Below are positions 10,278-22,673 of a DNA stretch of 64,000 nt, piece by piece. Both the position numbers and the translations under genes were made by a program. The notes beneath the pieces were generated by a model that was given only the letters and a program-made list of their open reading frames with translations, was not told where the DNA came from and did not search any database. Position 1 is the first letter of the stretch, and each line of letters begins with the position of its first letter. The stretch is from Trebouxia sp. TZW2008 (taxonomy: Eukaryota > Chlorophyta > Trebouxiophyceae > Trebouxiales > Trebouxiaceae), in assembly GCA_002118135.1 (NCBI GenBank), contig BDIU01000089.1:434001-498000 (forward strand), written 5' to 3'.

Positions 10278-12637
10278 TTACAGTTCTTCATGACCGAGAT
10301 CTGTTCGTCCTGCTGACTCAGAAGTCTGTTGTTCTGACATGCATGGCATGCTCTCTATATCATTACACATTTGCAGCAAGTCACGTCTACATTTCATGTC
10401 CTCTACAACATGCGTCTCCACATGACAGATCGAGCTGATATGCGACTTCAAGTTCTGCTTGAAACCCTGCAGCGCTGCTGCTGCTCCTGATGATTCAGCT
10501 ATGCCTTTTGCCTCCAATTTGGAGCACTGCAAGATGTTCTTGACAGCTTGTAGAGCATCCTGGGCAATACTGCTGCTGTCGTCACATGCATGTGGATGAA
10601 CAGCTGCCAGTAGGTTCTGCCTTTCTGACTTGCTTGCCTGCATGCAGACGACACACCACATGCTGAAACAGTATCTGCTGCAAGTTGAAAAGGGCAGTAA
10701 GCCATCACTCAGCATCGCAGGATTTCCGATAAGACTTGCAGATGTGTCGCATTGTGGGTGGGTGCATGCAAAATGACATCAGCTGCTGCTTCTGCTCACA
10801 AAGGTCAACAGGACAGACATTTCTGATTCCTTCCTATCATCTTTCTTCCCATGCCACAAAACTTGCTGCATGGTACTTGCAGTTGGTGGACAAGCATGAG
10901 AGCATTCTCACCTGCATTTGGAGATCCAAGTCAGACAAGTCTGTGATCAGGTTGAAGACCTTGAGTTTGACTGGCTGAGGCTGATCTGGTGTGTTGAGCA
11001 TGTCTGTCAATTGTTGAATGCCGTTAGTTTGGTAGAACTGGCGCCTTGCGTCTACATTGTTGCGCAGTAGAGTTGCAAGAGCATACAAGCCCTTCTTGCT
11101 TGTTTCCCCAGTGCTGGAATTGCTGACCTGCAGCACAGCCATGCCAGCCATGCTTGACTGCAATTACTTGCAACTGTCAAAATGCAATGTGAAAGATCCC
11201 AGATTAATACGATCCATGGTGCTGGCATATCAACCATACACCTGTGGTAGCTAAAGACAGGCTTGCTGCACAGCCCAAGAAACATGATGAAGCACATCTA
11301 CCATCGAGCTTGCGTTTGCCAGACTGAAGTCTGACGTCATGCAACAACCAATTCAACATGCATAGCTGGGCTCGTGACACATGCATGCAGGCACGCTGCT
11401 AAAAAGCTTCACAAGCTGTGACAGCCAAGCTGCACAAAGTTGCATCTTGTGCTCATACACTTCCACTGTGAAGGTCACTGTCTCTGCACAATAAACATGC
11501 ATTGACTGCTGTATGTTGCTGACCTGTACGTGCATGCATAAACACTGCTTTGACTTGGTACTCACCATGAGCAGCAGCTTGATGCTGTCAGGGTAGAGTC
11601 CCATGAGCCGCTCTTGGAATTTGTTGTTGTTGGATGCTGCTGTTCCAAGGACATAGGCAGCTGCTGCCTGGACTTGGTCAGACTGTTGACCTAGATGTTG
11701 AATGACCGGTTGCAGACCATGTAGGGTGTGCAAGTCTGCACAGGACACGCTTGAATTGTGGAAGCAGCTTGTTACAATTATGAGCACTCCAGCAAGAGCA
11801 AGATCATGTACGAGCCACTTGCTTCTGAGTTTAGCAAGGCTCGACAGCATGGAACGATTGTGAGGATGGATCAAGCCATGAACTATAGCCATCCCTAAAC
11901 CTCATGATGATGTAAGGCTCAGGAGCCCTGGCCAAAGTAAGCAGTAAATTCTATTATTCGTAGCTGATTGTTGCTGATGCTAGCTTTGACCCACAATGCT
12001 GAATGCACGTTTGCAAGTCATTTGTAGCATTAAGAATGCGTTTACTTGGGATGTCAGCGCAGTCCTTACCATTGGCATTGTCAATAGGCTCAACCAGAAC
12101 TTGCAGAGCCTCCAAAGCAAGCAGCACCTCATGTTCAGGTGCGCTGCTGTTAGTCAAGACCTCAATTGTGTCCCTCATCAAGTCAGCCTCAGATGGCGCT
12201 GACTGCATGGCTTTGATCACCTGCATACACATACAAGCTGTCATGATAGGCAGGTGCTGTGAGTGATCTGGTGCGAGGATGCAAAGTCTGCATGCATATA
12301 CATGCACGGGCTGGAGCTTGGTGTGATGCATGCAGGCTCATCAAACCTGCTGTACTTCTCTCTGACGTTCTGTTAAGCTACCCTGTTGATCGTCAGTGGC
12401 CTGGGCTTGCTGTTTCAACTGGTCATGGTCACTGTTTTCGATGGCCCAGTGCAGCAAATCTTCAAGTTTGCTATTTCCAGCTTCTCCCTGCCGGGCGGCT
12501 TCTGCCAAATGCACACCTTCGTATGTTTGACTCAATGCAGTCTCGTTGATCGCAGCTGCGCTGTTGGGGAGTAAATGCAGCCAACTACACAGCAACAACA
12601 AGCTTGCAGCTGTATACTTTCTGACGTTTCGCGTCAT
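10278..12637 (-). CDS. SIL1/FES1-type Hsp70 nucleotide exchange factor, ER lumen
   Basis: Releases ADP from Hsp70; the ER form (SIL1) serves BiP. Five exons, 12637-12347, 12220-12070, 11735-11566, 11127-10912 and 10637-10278, add up in phase to 395 aa. The N-terminus (residues 1-29) is a clear signal peptide with the core ASLLLLCSWL. The middle carries armadillo-like helices typical of the HspBP1/FES1/SIL1 family: LLHWAIENSDHDQL, LLALEALQVLVEPIDNANG, AAAYVLGTAASNN, KGLYALATLLRNN and VKLKVFNLITDLSD. The protein ends in GHEEL, and HEEL resembles the HDEL/KDEL retrieval signal, which supports both the ER location and the chosen stop. The gene is divergent from ERCC1 with 300 bp between the two ATGs. 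The last exon is less conserved, so its 5' edge is less certain. Confidence 0.9.
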
Positions 12638-12937
12638 CTGCGAAGGTCAGGAAAGGTCCGTGGAAATGTAACTGCAGCTTTCAATGCGGACGAGCTATTA
12701 CAATTCCGCTTGAGCGCGATCTGCGCAAGTCACGTCGAGAAATGTGCAGCTTCTTGCAGAGTTGCAGAGCGCTTAGTCACCTTATGTGCCCATGCCTACG
12801 AGTCTCAGCGTCTTGACACTGCTTGATCAAGGTCTGCGGAATGGGGGATTGGCGTTGTATCACCTCAACGTGCCTGTGCTTATGACACGTGGAACGACGA
12901 CGTCTGCTGTTTTGGCTGATCTGTGACTTTTTGATCC
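12638..12937. promoter_or_regulatory. bidirectional promoter region between SIL1-like gene and ERCC1
   Basis: The start codons of the two divergent genes are 300 bp apart, so both promoters and 5' UTRs must fit here or overlap the genes. I see no TATA box or named site that I would defend. Confidence 0.45.
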
Positions 12938-15900
12938 ATGGACTTCAGCTTCGTGAGCGCTGGCAACAGCCACAAACGCAAAGCGGCGGACGACGCTGAG
13001 TGAGCGCTGTGCACACCGACGCTGCAATTTTGAACTTGTCGAAGCAATACCGTGACACATAACGATCTGTGCAGGCAGTCGACCCGAAATCCCACACCGC
13101 CTGTTGCCTCTGCTTCACCTCAGGCATCTCAAGCCACAGCGCGTCCCCTGGTGCAGCTTCCCTCCCTTCAACAGGTAGCTTGCCGCGCTATACCGCATGC
13201 AAGACATGGTGCAAATTTTCCTGAGCACATTCTTGAAGTACAGGTACAAGCAGCGCAGCGAACTCAGTCAGGTCCAAGCCTGTTTCAGCCTTCAACTGCA
13301 GCTGCAAGCTCTGCACACCAAAATGGGGCAGTGCTTGGCAACAGCAACAACAGCTGGGCCAATACAAATAGGCCTGATGTCAGCGTGTCACGAGCACCAT
13401 CCCTCGCCTCACAAGGTTCTGGCGTCTTTGCTCAGAATGCCAACAGTATGTTGCGCCAGTCAGCCCCGGCAACAGCAGCAGCACCAGCGCAACATCAGCA
13501 CGCACCAAGCAGGCAAGCTGGGGCGTTTTGCTTGCTGCAATTTGTGCGACGCACCAAAGCCTACATTTCCTGCCAAAACTGTGCAACAATGCACCTCAGG
13601 ACTGCATGTGCAGCCAAATTTGTTTCTGAGCATCATCAGCAGTGTCTTCACCTTGCGCTGCTCAGGACACAGGCAATCTTTGGCACTGTGTCACAAAGCA
13701 TGTAGCAACAGTCAGCATGCACAAACAGCTTCCGCTTCGCAGTGTATCATAAGCATGCATTGGTTGTTAGCATGAGCCATGCATGTCATTCAATCACTGT
13801 ATGACAAAGCATGCATCAAATTCCAGCATGCACCAATAGCTCTGTCTTGTCTCAGGCAGATGTCATATCCACAGCCCCAACAGCATCAGCAATCCTCTTA
13901 CGCCTGTAACCCCCGCCCCCCCTTGGCAGGGGCGGGCTCAAGCAGTCTGCAACAGCCACACACCTTGTCTCACCAACAGGCAGCACAGGTCTATCTCAGA
14001 TCATGCTTGTTGGGTCTGCCCCTCTCGTACCATGTTGATTGAATGACCAGATGTTGTTACTGACTTGCTCTCTGCGATGTTGACTGCTGACATGGGTGGC
14101 TTTCACAATTTGGCACAAAATTAAGGTTTGGCACAAATGGAGCATGAAACAAGAGCTGCGTTTGGACACAGAGGCTCCTGTTATGATCCACAACAGCACA
14201 AAGTTGTTGCCATGAGCGTCACATCATGCATTTACATCTTCTGCCAACAGCACAGTCGTTGATGTCATGCAGATCAACCCAAATGCCATCTTTGTGAACA
14301 AGCGGCAAGAGGGCAACCCAGTCCTGAAGCACATACGCAACGTACGGTGGCAGTTTGCAGACATTATCCCTGACTATCAGCTAGGCCAGAATGCTTGCGC
14401 TATCTTCCTCAGCCTCAGGTAGGCAGTGCAGAACCTATCTTGTTTCTGCAAAGGCCTTGGCATGGATCAATGTGTCTGGACTGTTCTCTCTTCTGCGCCT
14501 CCGCTTGCCAGCAGCAATGTTGCCGCTCTAGCCTCATTCATTTGTTGTCTATGTTTTCAACATGCAAGCTGCTTGATGTTGCCTTCACCTTATGACTTAC
14601 ACCACAGCCATGACAGCATCAGCCCCGCTTTCCTGACACTACCTGTGCTTGAGCAGCCAGTGATGTCAGCGTGCAAAGCTGCATTACAACTCTGTGTGCA
14701 TGCATCAGCGTAACCCCATCAGTAGTGGTTGAGCCACAGGCTGCCAAATGCTGTGTGCGTTTCTCTTAGGCCCATGCAGGGGTCAAGTTCTGTCTGCATG
14801 GAATATGGTCCTGCGTGATGCTCAACACAGGCCAGCCTGGCAAGACAGGGCTTGAGACACAGACACACACCTATGCTAGAACATGCAAGCTAAGACGTTT
14901 TGGCAAAATCAGCATCGTCAGTGCTGCTTCACTGCAGGTTTCACCTGCTGAAGCCGGAGTACGTGCACCACCGCATCAAGGAGCTGCAGCGTAGCTACCG
15001 CCTGCGCCTGCTGGTGTGCCACATTGATGTAGAAGATGTAGTGGAGCCCTTAGGGCAGGTCATCAAAGCTGCCCTGCTCAACGAAGTCACCCTGATCTGT
15101 GGATGGAGCCCTGAGGTACAAACAGAGCTTGGTGCTTATCTATGTCTGCTGAACTTGCACCTCTGATGGCTGGACTTCTGAGAAACAACTATGACTGGAG
15201 TATCGTCTGTGTCTGCCACTAAGTGTGTCCTGGCTATGTCTACGATTGATATGTGCATAACTGACCGTGTCCACCACAATTGTGGAAGAAGTGGTGGAGC
15301 CCACAGTCATCAACAAAACCAGGGTCATGCTTGCCACCAAATGCGTCTTGACAGTCCCTTCTGCGGGCAAAATCGGATTTTTCTCCCCATGTCTATTGTA
15401 GGCTGTGTCCTTTGTTCAGTGTGTCCAGCATTGACCTTATATGCATGGCAGGCAGGGAAGCTTGCAAACAGCAAGGCCTGCTCCTCTATGCAATGCCTGC
15501 CGTGCATGGTTGCACCCTTGCTGAATGCAGGAGTGTGCACGGTATCTAGAGGTGTCTGATAGTGTTTCATGCAGTCAATGAGTTGAGCCTTGCTCATTGG
15601 AGGAGCACGGCGTCTGAAGATATACCAGTGTCAGACATAAACAGCACCACCTGCCTTTCCATGTGACGTCTATAAATGTGTCTTGCAGCCAATGACATGA
15701 GCCGTGCTTATTGCAGGAATGCGCACGGTATCTAGAGACGTACAAAAGCTATGAACTCAAACCAGCAGATGCCATTCAGGGCAGAACTAATGAGGACTAC
15801 CTCTTCAGGCTCAACTTGGTGCTCAACCACTTTTCCAAGACACAACCAGTGATGACTTATGCTGCATATGACGCAAGCTCTGCTGCAGGAGTGTGCACGG

Positions 15901-16434
15901 TATCTAGAGACGTACAAGAGCTACGAAACCAAACCGGCAGATGCCATCCAGGGCAGAACTGATGAGGACTACCTCTCCAGGCTCAATTCAGCGCTCACTA
16001 CTGTGCGAGGTGTCAACAAGACTGATGTCCTCACGCTTGGTGCTGCTTTCAAGACTGTGACCAGCATCATGAAAGCCAGCATGGAGGAGCTTGCTGCGTG
16101 TCCTGGTCTCGGTCCCACAAAAGTCAAGCGGCTACATGAAACCTTTCATGAGCCATTCAGAAAAGTGGTCAGACAGCAACGGCTCACTTTTGCACCATCT
16201 CAGGCTCAGACTCAAGCTCAGACTCAGACTCAGACTCAGCAGCAGAGTCAGAATCGCCCGCAGGCTCCAGTACATAGCAGTATAAAAGAACCAACAGCCC
16301 AGCAAGTCAGTGAGGTCGCAAATGCATCTATGCAAGATGCTGAAGCAGCGGCGGCTGAGCCTTTGCAGGACAGTGTCCTTGACACAGCATTTGATGATGT
16401 TGATGCTGATGGTGACTTTGAGTTGGACCTGTGA
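12938..16434 (+). CDS. ERCC1: ERCC1, non-catalytic subunit of the XPF-ERCC1 repair endonuclease
   Basis: Partner of XPF in the structure-specific nuclease that cuts 5' of DNA lesions in nucleotide excision and crosslink repair, in the nucleus. Exon 1 is 12938-12999 and exon 2 is 13075-13174. A long Gln/Ser/Ala-rich region follows, whose exons (about 13.2-14.0 kb) I did not fix. The conserved part is exon 14256-14418 ([36 protein letters not shown]), 14938-15115 ([27 protein letters not shown]) and 15889-16434. The last exon carries the tandem helix-hairpin-helix domain, with [16 protein letters not shown] and [27 protein letters not shown] tract and an acidic tail ending [10 protein letters not shown] close the protein. 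As expected, the nuclease motif of XPF is absent. Duplicate copies of the HhH-exon start lie upstream. Confidence 0.93.
15531..16000 (+). repeat. three copies of the start of an ERCC1 exon
   Basis: The exon beginning GA(G/A)TG(T/C)GCACGGTATCTAG occurs after an AG at 15531 (short, soon stopped), 15717 (about 113 nt, open, no donor) and 15889 (intact, used in the gene model). Copy 2 differs from copy 3 at roughly one base in ten and keeps its own acceptor. Confidence 0.85.
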
Positions 16435-16565
16435 TGTGGTTTGTACACTGTAGCTTGCCTTTGCAGGATAGTGTTCTGCAGACAGCATTTGATGATGTTG
16501 ATGTTGATGTTGATGGTGACTTTGAGGTAGACCTGTGATGTGATTGTCACACTGAAGCTTGCCTT
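16368..16565 (+). repeat. duplicated ERCC1 3' end including stop codon
   Basis: The segment CCTTTGCAGGA..GACCTGTGATGTG at 16360-16440 is repeated at 16458-16545, with extra GATGTT units in the second copy. Each copy has an acceptor-like CAG, an acidic coding tail and the same TGA stop, so the second could serve as an alternative last exon. Confidence 0.75.
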
Positions 16566-16862
16566 TGGCAGGACTAGTTAGGTCATTTCTGGGATACAGC
16601 TGTGATCTGATCATCTGCCTTCAGCAAAGGCCTAGGCAAGATCTGGTGCTAAGAGCAGAAAGTCAGATCACAGCTGTGTCCTTGAAGCATCCAGTTGATG
16701 TGCCTCATGAATCAGATGTGAAAACAACGAGATGTGTATGCCATGAGGCGTCGTAACCGGAGCCTCTGTATTTGAAGGCAGCCTGGGGTTGCTGCCCCAG
16801 GCCTCACAGCAGTATGATATGAATGACTGAACCCCTGGCTGCTTCTGTGCACAGAAGCTTTT

Positions 16863-17288
16863 TCACTGTAGTGCCCACTGGCTCACAGTGTTTGTTCTCG
16901 GGTTGACAGGCACATTAGGCTCACACGCGGCCAGGGACCTTTGCACCCACAGGTGCTGAACCTTCTTTGAAGTCAGACGATCTGCACATACATGTGATGC
17001 TGCATGTGCTAGCACAGCATCTGCGTTTGCATACTTGCGAGTCATGTCAACATTTTCAGGAGATTTTGATGGGCTAGCAGCTACTGGCACCACTGCACCA
17101 TCAAGCATGCAATGACTAAAATTTGCTAATGACGATGCACGTGCAGCCGCACGATACAGTTCGAACGTTTTCTCAGCGGGAATCTCCGCACAAGCGCTGA
17201 TGACTCCCAACGGGCTTGCATTCCGAGAATTGCATTGCGAGTTGCAAGTATGCGTGCTGCTGTCAGACGCCGCCCACCTGGTTCGCAT
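16863..17288 (-). CDS. hypothetical 141-codon ORF (doubtful)
   Basis: An uninterrupted minus-strand frame runs from an ATG at 17288 to a TGA at 16863, starting 54 bp upstream of the ATG of DUF21 copy 1 and divergent from it. It contains KTFELYRAAARASSLANF and ADAVLAHAASHVCADRL, which look helical, but I recognise no family. It may be a real divergent gene or a chance frame in the promoter and 5' UTR of the neighbour. Confidence 0.25.
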   Translation of the reverse strand: MRTRWAASDSSTHTCNSQCNSRNASPLGVISACAEIPAEKTFELYRAAARASSLANFSHCMLDGAVVPVAASPSKSPENVDMTRKYANADAVLAHAASHVCADRLTSKKVQHLWVQRSLAACEPNVPVNPRTNTVSQWALQ

Positions 17289-17342
17289 TGCCGTGACTCA
17301 CTGACCCGATAGACAAGCGCGTAGTTTTGCTGTCTCCACAAT

Positions 17343-20300
17343 ATGGCTGCTTTCGATAGCGAAGGTGCTTGCAACTGCAGCATCGATGCCGCTCGTCGTA
17401 TGTTGGAAGCCTCAGGCTTCGTCGTATCACAGTCAAGGGCCCTGCTACGTCAGTCGGCAAGTGCTAGCGAAAGAGACGAGGTCTTTACACTTTACTGTAC
17501 TATTGCGGCCGCACTAGTGCTGATTGCCGGCCTCATGAGTGGTCTGACGCTTGGTTTGATGTCACTCGACACGCTCGATCTCGAGGTATGTCAACCAGTC
17601 TGCAAAACGCCATCCTTGAATCTTGCAGCATGCAGCGTGACTAAGCACTGCTGCAACAGCCCTTCTGCCATGCCCAAGAGACCACAAAGCCGCACATGGT
17701 CTGCAGGTGCTGCGCAGAAGCGGAACTGCATTGGAGCAGAAGTATGCAAAAGCAATAGAACCTGTAAGTGTTACAGTTGTGTCAGCTACAAGCACAAACC
17801 AGCTTGGCTTGAGCAACACTCAAAGAGAGCTCAATGTATGTGTTGCAAGACAGGTCATAAAAAGGCCTCACTGGCTTCTAGTGACGCTGGTCCTGGTCAA
17901 TGCTGCTGCAACAGAGGTCAGTGCGCAAATTGTCTCTGACTTCCATGCTCAGTCGCCCCTGCCCATACCTGTTTGATCAGCGCCCTCGCAAGCACTAGGT
18001 CAGCTTTGCATTGTTGCAGGCCCTGCCTCTATTCTTGGACCGGCTAGCTGACCCTATCACAGCAGTCATTGTCAGCGTTGTGGTTGTGCTCATCTTTGGT
18101 AAGACCAACAACTTGCATTGAGGCTCCTATTTGCCTGGTGTCTTGGAGTTCTTGTCAAAGACTTTGCTCACCCATGCCAAAGCGTCATGCATGTTCTGTG
18201 CGTCAGGTAAATGCCAGATATTTATTTGCGCAGCGGTAAAAAGAATCTGGCTCCCAAACTGCTCACACCAGCATGCCCTTGCATTCTCGACACATCTTGC
18301 TGTATAGGGGAGATTGTTCCTCAGGCAGTTTATTCAAGGCATAGCTTGGCAGCAGGAGTACCACCTGCTTCTGCATCTTTGTGTGCATTCTCAGTGCGTT
18401 AGTAGGAGCACCTCGCTTTGCATTGGCAGAGTGGCTGGGTCAAGCCCAGCATGACTTCTTGCACTGAAAATGGGATGTGTTGCTTGTTGCACAGGGGAGA
18501 TCATACCTCAGGCAGTTTGTTCAAGGCATGGCTTGGCAGTAGGCGCACACTCTGCCTGGTTTGTGCAAGGCCTCATGTGGATCTTTGCCATCATTGCTTA
18601 CCCTATATCCAAGATCCTGGATTGGTTGCTTGGCTCAGAACACACAGTGAGCATTCTGGGGCCTCTGCAATGTTTGAAAAGCAAGCGAATGTTCAGCACT
18701 TGTTGGGTTGAAGACAGCATGCCAAGCTTGAGATTCAAGCTTTTTTTGAGATAATGACAGCATTTCAAACCAGGTCATCTGAGGGAATTTGAGCAGCAAT
18801 ACTCTCAGCTCAATTTTGCATCCTCTGTACCTTCATGCTGGTGGTCAAATACGCACATCAACTCGCTCCAGTCAAGTCTGGGTGTATTGTGACACAGGTC
18901 GCCTCTGCACATCCGTGCTGTTGGTCAAGTATGCATAACCATGTCAGATTTTGGTGCTGTGTAACACAGGCACTGTTTAGGAGGGCACAGCTGAAAGCGC
19001 TGGTTGATGCTCATGGGTTGAAAGAGGGTCTGGGTGGAAACCTAACTCATGACGAGATCACTGTCATCAGAGGGGCTTTGGACCTGACTCACAAGACAGC
19101 AGCTGACTGTATGACACCCATGGAGACGGTGAGACTCAGGCTTCCACTACACACCTGGCACCTGTGCTGGACTGTGTGATCTACTACCATTGCTTGTTTA
19201 CATCTAAACACACCCTGCAGCTTGCTATGCACCTGATGTGCTGTCTGGGGCTTGAGCTGTATCACAGCAGAGCAGAAAATTCCTTGCAGCAAGGCTCAGC
19301 ATGATGCTACAGCTCAACCAGGCCTACATTTTCCACCTTGCGGCCAAGAGGTTTGACGCATCAGGGCTGCAATCAAATCAAAAGTACATTGCAATCCATT
19401 ACAAAGCCCTGTTGCCACTCACAAGACGATATGACTGTTCCCTTGTCAGATTATCCTACACTAGGACAGCTTGACTCGCCTTCTGCTGGCTAAGCTATCA
19501 CAATGCTTTCTATTGGCTGTGGATCTGAAGTGCAGTGCAGTCTTGACCCAATTCCTGCTAGAAGGCGGCTTGCTAGCATAGCTGGGTTCAACTTTGGCAA
19601 GACAAGTCACTGAAAGATGACATCCTTCAATGCATGCAGGTGTTCATGCTGCCAGCTGATGCTGTGCTAGAAGAGGCACCATGCAACAGCAAAGCAGCTT
19701 GACGACATGCCTGTTACAGGGGGAATCATTGCCAGTTGTGTGATAAGACAACCTGTCAAATGCAGGTGTTCATGCTGCCAGCTGATGCTGTGCTAGAAGA
19801 GGTGACCCTGAGTAAGATCATTTCCTCAGGTCACAGCAGAGTGCCCATACATCAGCCTGGCAACAGGTCAGTCCATTTTGTGTGCAACACAGTACTGAAG
19901 GCGTCAACTCTGCCTGTAAGCATACACCGTCACTTGTACCATGGGAAAGAAATGACGGCACTGAACCTTCAAAGTGTGCTTGATGTTCGTGTTGATGGGT
20001 TGTTTAATTTGTTGCTATGTACGCCTCTGTTTTGCAAAGCAACTGCACACTCATGGGCATTGATTGACCTACCAGGTCAAGACCTGTGCTGCTAACTCCC
20101 AGCATATATACTGCAATGTTAAAAAAGCATACGCAGAGTTGACTAATTTGTCGGGCTCAATAGAACTATTCTGTGAATTGTATCAGTGTTGAGCAAAGGC
20201 TAGTACAGTAAGTTCTTGTTGTATGGGCACTTGATGTAAGGACGTTCTGATGTAAGGACAATGCAGATGGGAACCAAACATTGGATTCTGACTGCAATGC

Positions 20301-22255
20301 CATCTCTGAGCAAGGACAGTTTGGTATAACGACACTCTTGTTGGTCATCAGAGCACTCATTACAAAGAAAAGTCACTGTATATGCAACAGACACACTGAC
20401 AGGTTGTGTGTGCTGGCTGTGAACAGGGACAAAGTAGTTGGACTGATCCTGGTCAAAGAACTAGCCATGGTTGACAAAGCTGCCAGCACGCCAGTAGACA
20501 CTCTCAAGATGCGCAGCTTACCCTTCTTACGGGCCGATACGCCCCTGTACGACCTGTTACGCCTGTTTGAGACTGGGCGGTGTCACATGGCCGTACTGAC
20601 AGGGTCGCCGGAACCCAAAGAGGGCGCTGAATCCCCCTCCGACCCCCATGCTGAGCCCCCTCCGACCCCCTCACCAGACAGCAAAGACCCCCAAGCACTA
20701 TTCAGGCATCATTCAGATGTGTCCAGCGCAAGTTTGTTGCAAAATCAGCGTGTGGATGTGGAAAGCATGCATCAAGTGATGCCACGCCGTGTGTCAGAAG
20801 GCGGTCATCCACATCTGATTGCGGCTGATCATGATGGCGAGGTAACAAGCAGGTTCCAAGTCCTGGTAGAAACGTGTCTTTGATGCATGGTAACAAACAT
20901 GACTGCTGCAGTGCTCCTACATGCATTTTGCTGGCTGGATGGCGTCCCTTTTGCAAAGATGATGTTGCATGGTCTGACAGAAAGGGTACTGTTATGTTAG
21001 TGCAGAGAGTGTGTTGCCGATGGGCATCATCTCTCCTTGTTAAGGACAAACCCTTCTCACGTGATCCGCGTACAAGTACAAGAAAGCACGCCCGAGTTAC
21101 AGATGCAAGTATGTGCAGCAGGGGGCCACCATCGATGCAAAGCGCGTGTTACAACGCAAAGCAGATCTGCACACACAAGCAAGCAACCACAATTGACAAA
21201 CCCTTGCCTGTGCCTGCATCATAGGACAAGAGCGGCATTGGCATGGTGGCAAGCGCACGTTTTTAGGCTCAATGGTTATCATCAACTTGATCTGTGCTCA
21301 GAACCCAGACTCAACCCTATTTGCTGTTGCAGGAGGGGCATTGGCATGATGGTGCGCAGAATCAGCCGCCAGTGGGCATTATCACGCTGGAAGACTGTCT
21401 GGAAGAGCTGATTCAGCAGGAGATTGTGGACGAAACTGATCGATATATTGACAACGAGCAGCGGCAGCGCGTAAATGCCCATCTAATGCTGCGCAATTTG
21501 CCGCCTCGCCTGCGCAAGTAAGTGTTCACACATGTGTGTGATTATATTGTCCTAAATGTAGCATGTCAATGCGCACATTGTGCCCGCGCAAGTCAGTCAG
21601 GTAGTCTGTTGTGTGTGTCTGGTTTGTGCGCGCAACATGCTCATTTCATGGTGTGCAGGCTACCTCTGTACCTGTGCAAGTACTCATGCGTTTTGTTTCT
21701 GTATTGTGTATTTCCGGCTTTCCTGCTGTGCTGTGCTGTGCTGTGCTGTAAGCCCGCCGCCCTGTGGCATTGATCACATGTTGTGGAGGCTGTTGTGTTT
21801 GCTGCATAAGTTTGAGGTGAGGGGTCAGCTATTGCAGGCCTGAAGCCTTGTGCAATTTTGTGCTTGCTCCTATGCACAAAACCTGCAGCGCTTCATCATC
21901 AACAGCTTTTGCATGTTGGTGCTGCAGAATGATGATGACTCGCCAGTTTCATCCAAGGATAGGGGCTCTTGCAGCTGTCAGCATGAATAAACGGCAACAT
22001 GACACACACAATCCATTGCAAGAGCCGCTGCTGTTGAGTCAGAGTGTTCCTGCCACAGCTGGGCCTCAAGTCTCAGCTGTGGCAGGCCAGCGGCTGTTGT
22101 CAGCTATGGACATGTTGAAACCTATACTAGCGGAAAGCCCTGAGAAGGCTTCCATTCATTCACGACCTGGTAACACGCGAGGTCAGATATCAAGTGCTAG
22201 GAGCAATCCCAGCCATTCAAGGCACAACAGCGGTGGCGCTCACAGCATCGTTTGA
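17343..22255 (+). CDS. DUF21/CNNM-type membrane protein with CBS domains, copy 1
   Basis: Homologue of the plant DUF21-CBS proteins, relatives of CNNM/CorB proteins implicated in Mg2+ transport. Ten exons (17343-17585, 17707-17763, 17854-17916, 18020-18098, 18495-18646, 18970-19128, 19766-19866, 20427-20841, 21333-21517, 21928-22255) sum in phase to 593 aa. The first helix contains [20 protein letters not shown]. Further helices are in exons 3-5, with the family signature GEIIPQAVCSRHGLAVG followed by ILDWLLGSEHT. The CBS pair spans exons 6-9: MTPMET, ISSGHSRVPIHQPGNR, GLILVKEL and VGIITLEDCLEEL. A proline-rich acidic insert of about 90 residues separates CBS2 halves, and the C-tail is basic and low-complexity. 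Exon order and introns match copy 2 at 46171. Decayed duplicates of exons 5, 7 and the start of 9 lie in the introns. Confidence 0.93.
18306..18365 (+). repeat. decayed duplicate of DUF21 copy 1 exon 5
   Basis: GGGGAGATTGTTCCTCAGGC and the following bases copy the first 60 nt or so of the true exon at 18495, about 188 bp upstream of it. The AG acceptor is degraded (TATAG) and the frame is lost soon after. Confidence 0.75.
19640..19676 (+). repeat. short duplicate of DUF21 copy 1 exon 7 start
   Basis: Thirty-seven bases identical to the start of the exon at 19766, preceded by the same ATGCAG acceptor, lie 126 bp upstream. Similarity stops at AGAAGAG, so no donor is carried. Confidence 0.85.
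20206..20378 (-). mobile_element. pogo/Tigger-like MITE, copy A (in DUF21 copy 1 intron)
   Basis: A 173-bp element with imperfect inverted ends, CAGTAAGTTCTTGTTGTA on the left and CAGTGACTTTTCTTTGTA on the right (read inward). It is flanked by TA on both sides (20204-20205, 20379-20380), as for Tc1/mariner/pogo insertions. Internal GTAAGGAC and TATAACGACAC motifs recall Tigger-type MITEs. A diverged copy lies inverted at 25861-26043. No transposase is present. Confidence 0.7.
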
Positions 22256-22673
22256 GTAGACTAGCTAGACTATAGCTCAGTGTATCAGTAGAGGATTGAT
22301 AGATTGCTTAGTATAACACCTGGGAACCAACGCCTCTGTGCTAATGATCGACATCTTTGCAAAACTTGAAAAATTTGTGTCAGCTGCTCCAGCATGCAAT
22401 GCAGTGTCAATTTGGCAGCTGCCATCTGTTTGGACTTTGAATCCATATCATGAACTCTTCTAGCTAGATTTGCAGCTGCAGCATCGTAGTTGTTGCTTGA
22501 TGCTCCGACGGGCAAGATACAGCGCGGCTTTGAGTTCAGCTCATGATCAATTTGAGGAAGAATAACAAGGTTTGCCATGTGCTGTATTTGCCTGAGTAAG
22601 GTTCTTATTATTCGTAAACAGCAGCAATTGTTCTTCTTGCAAGCCTCTTCAGCCACAGCACCCTGTGATGCTG
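22256..22673 (+). other. intergenic, DUF21 copy 1 to lipase region
   Basis: Short palindromic AGACTAGCTAGACTATAG follows the DUF21 stop. Otherwise I see no gene; the stretch probably holds the 3' UTR and part of the upstream region of the lipase gene. Confidence 0.35.
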
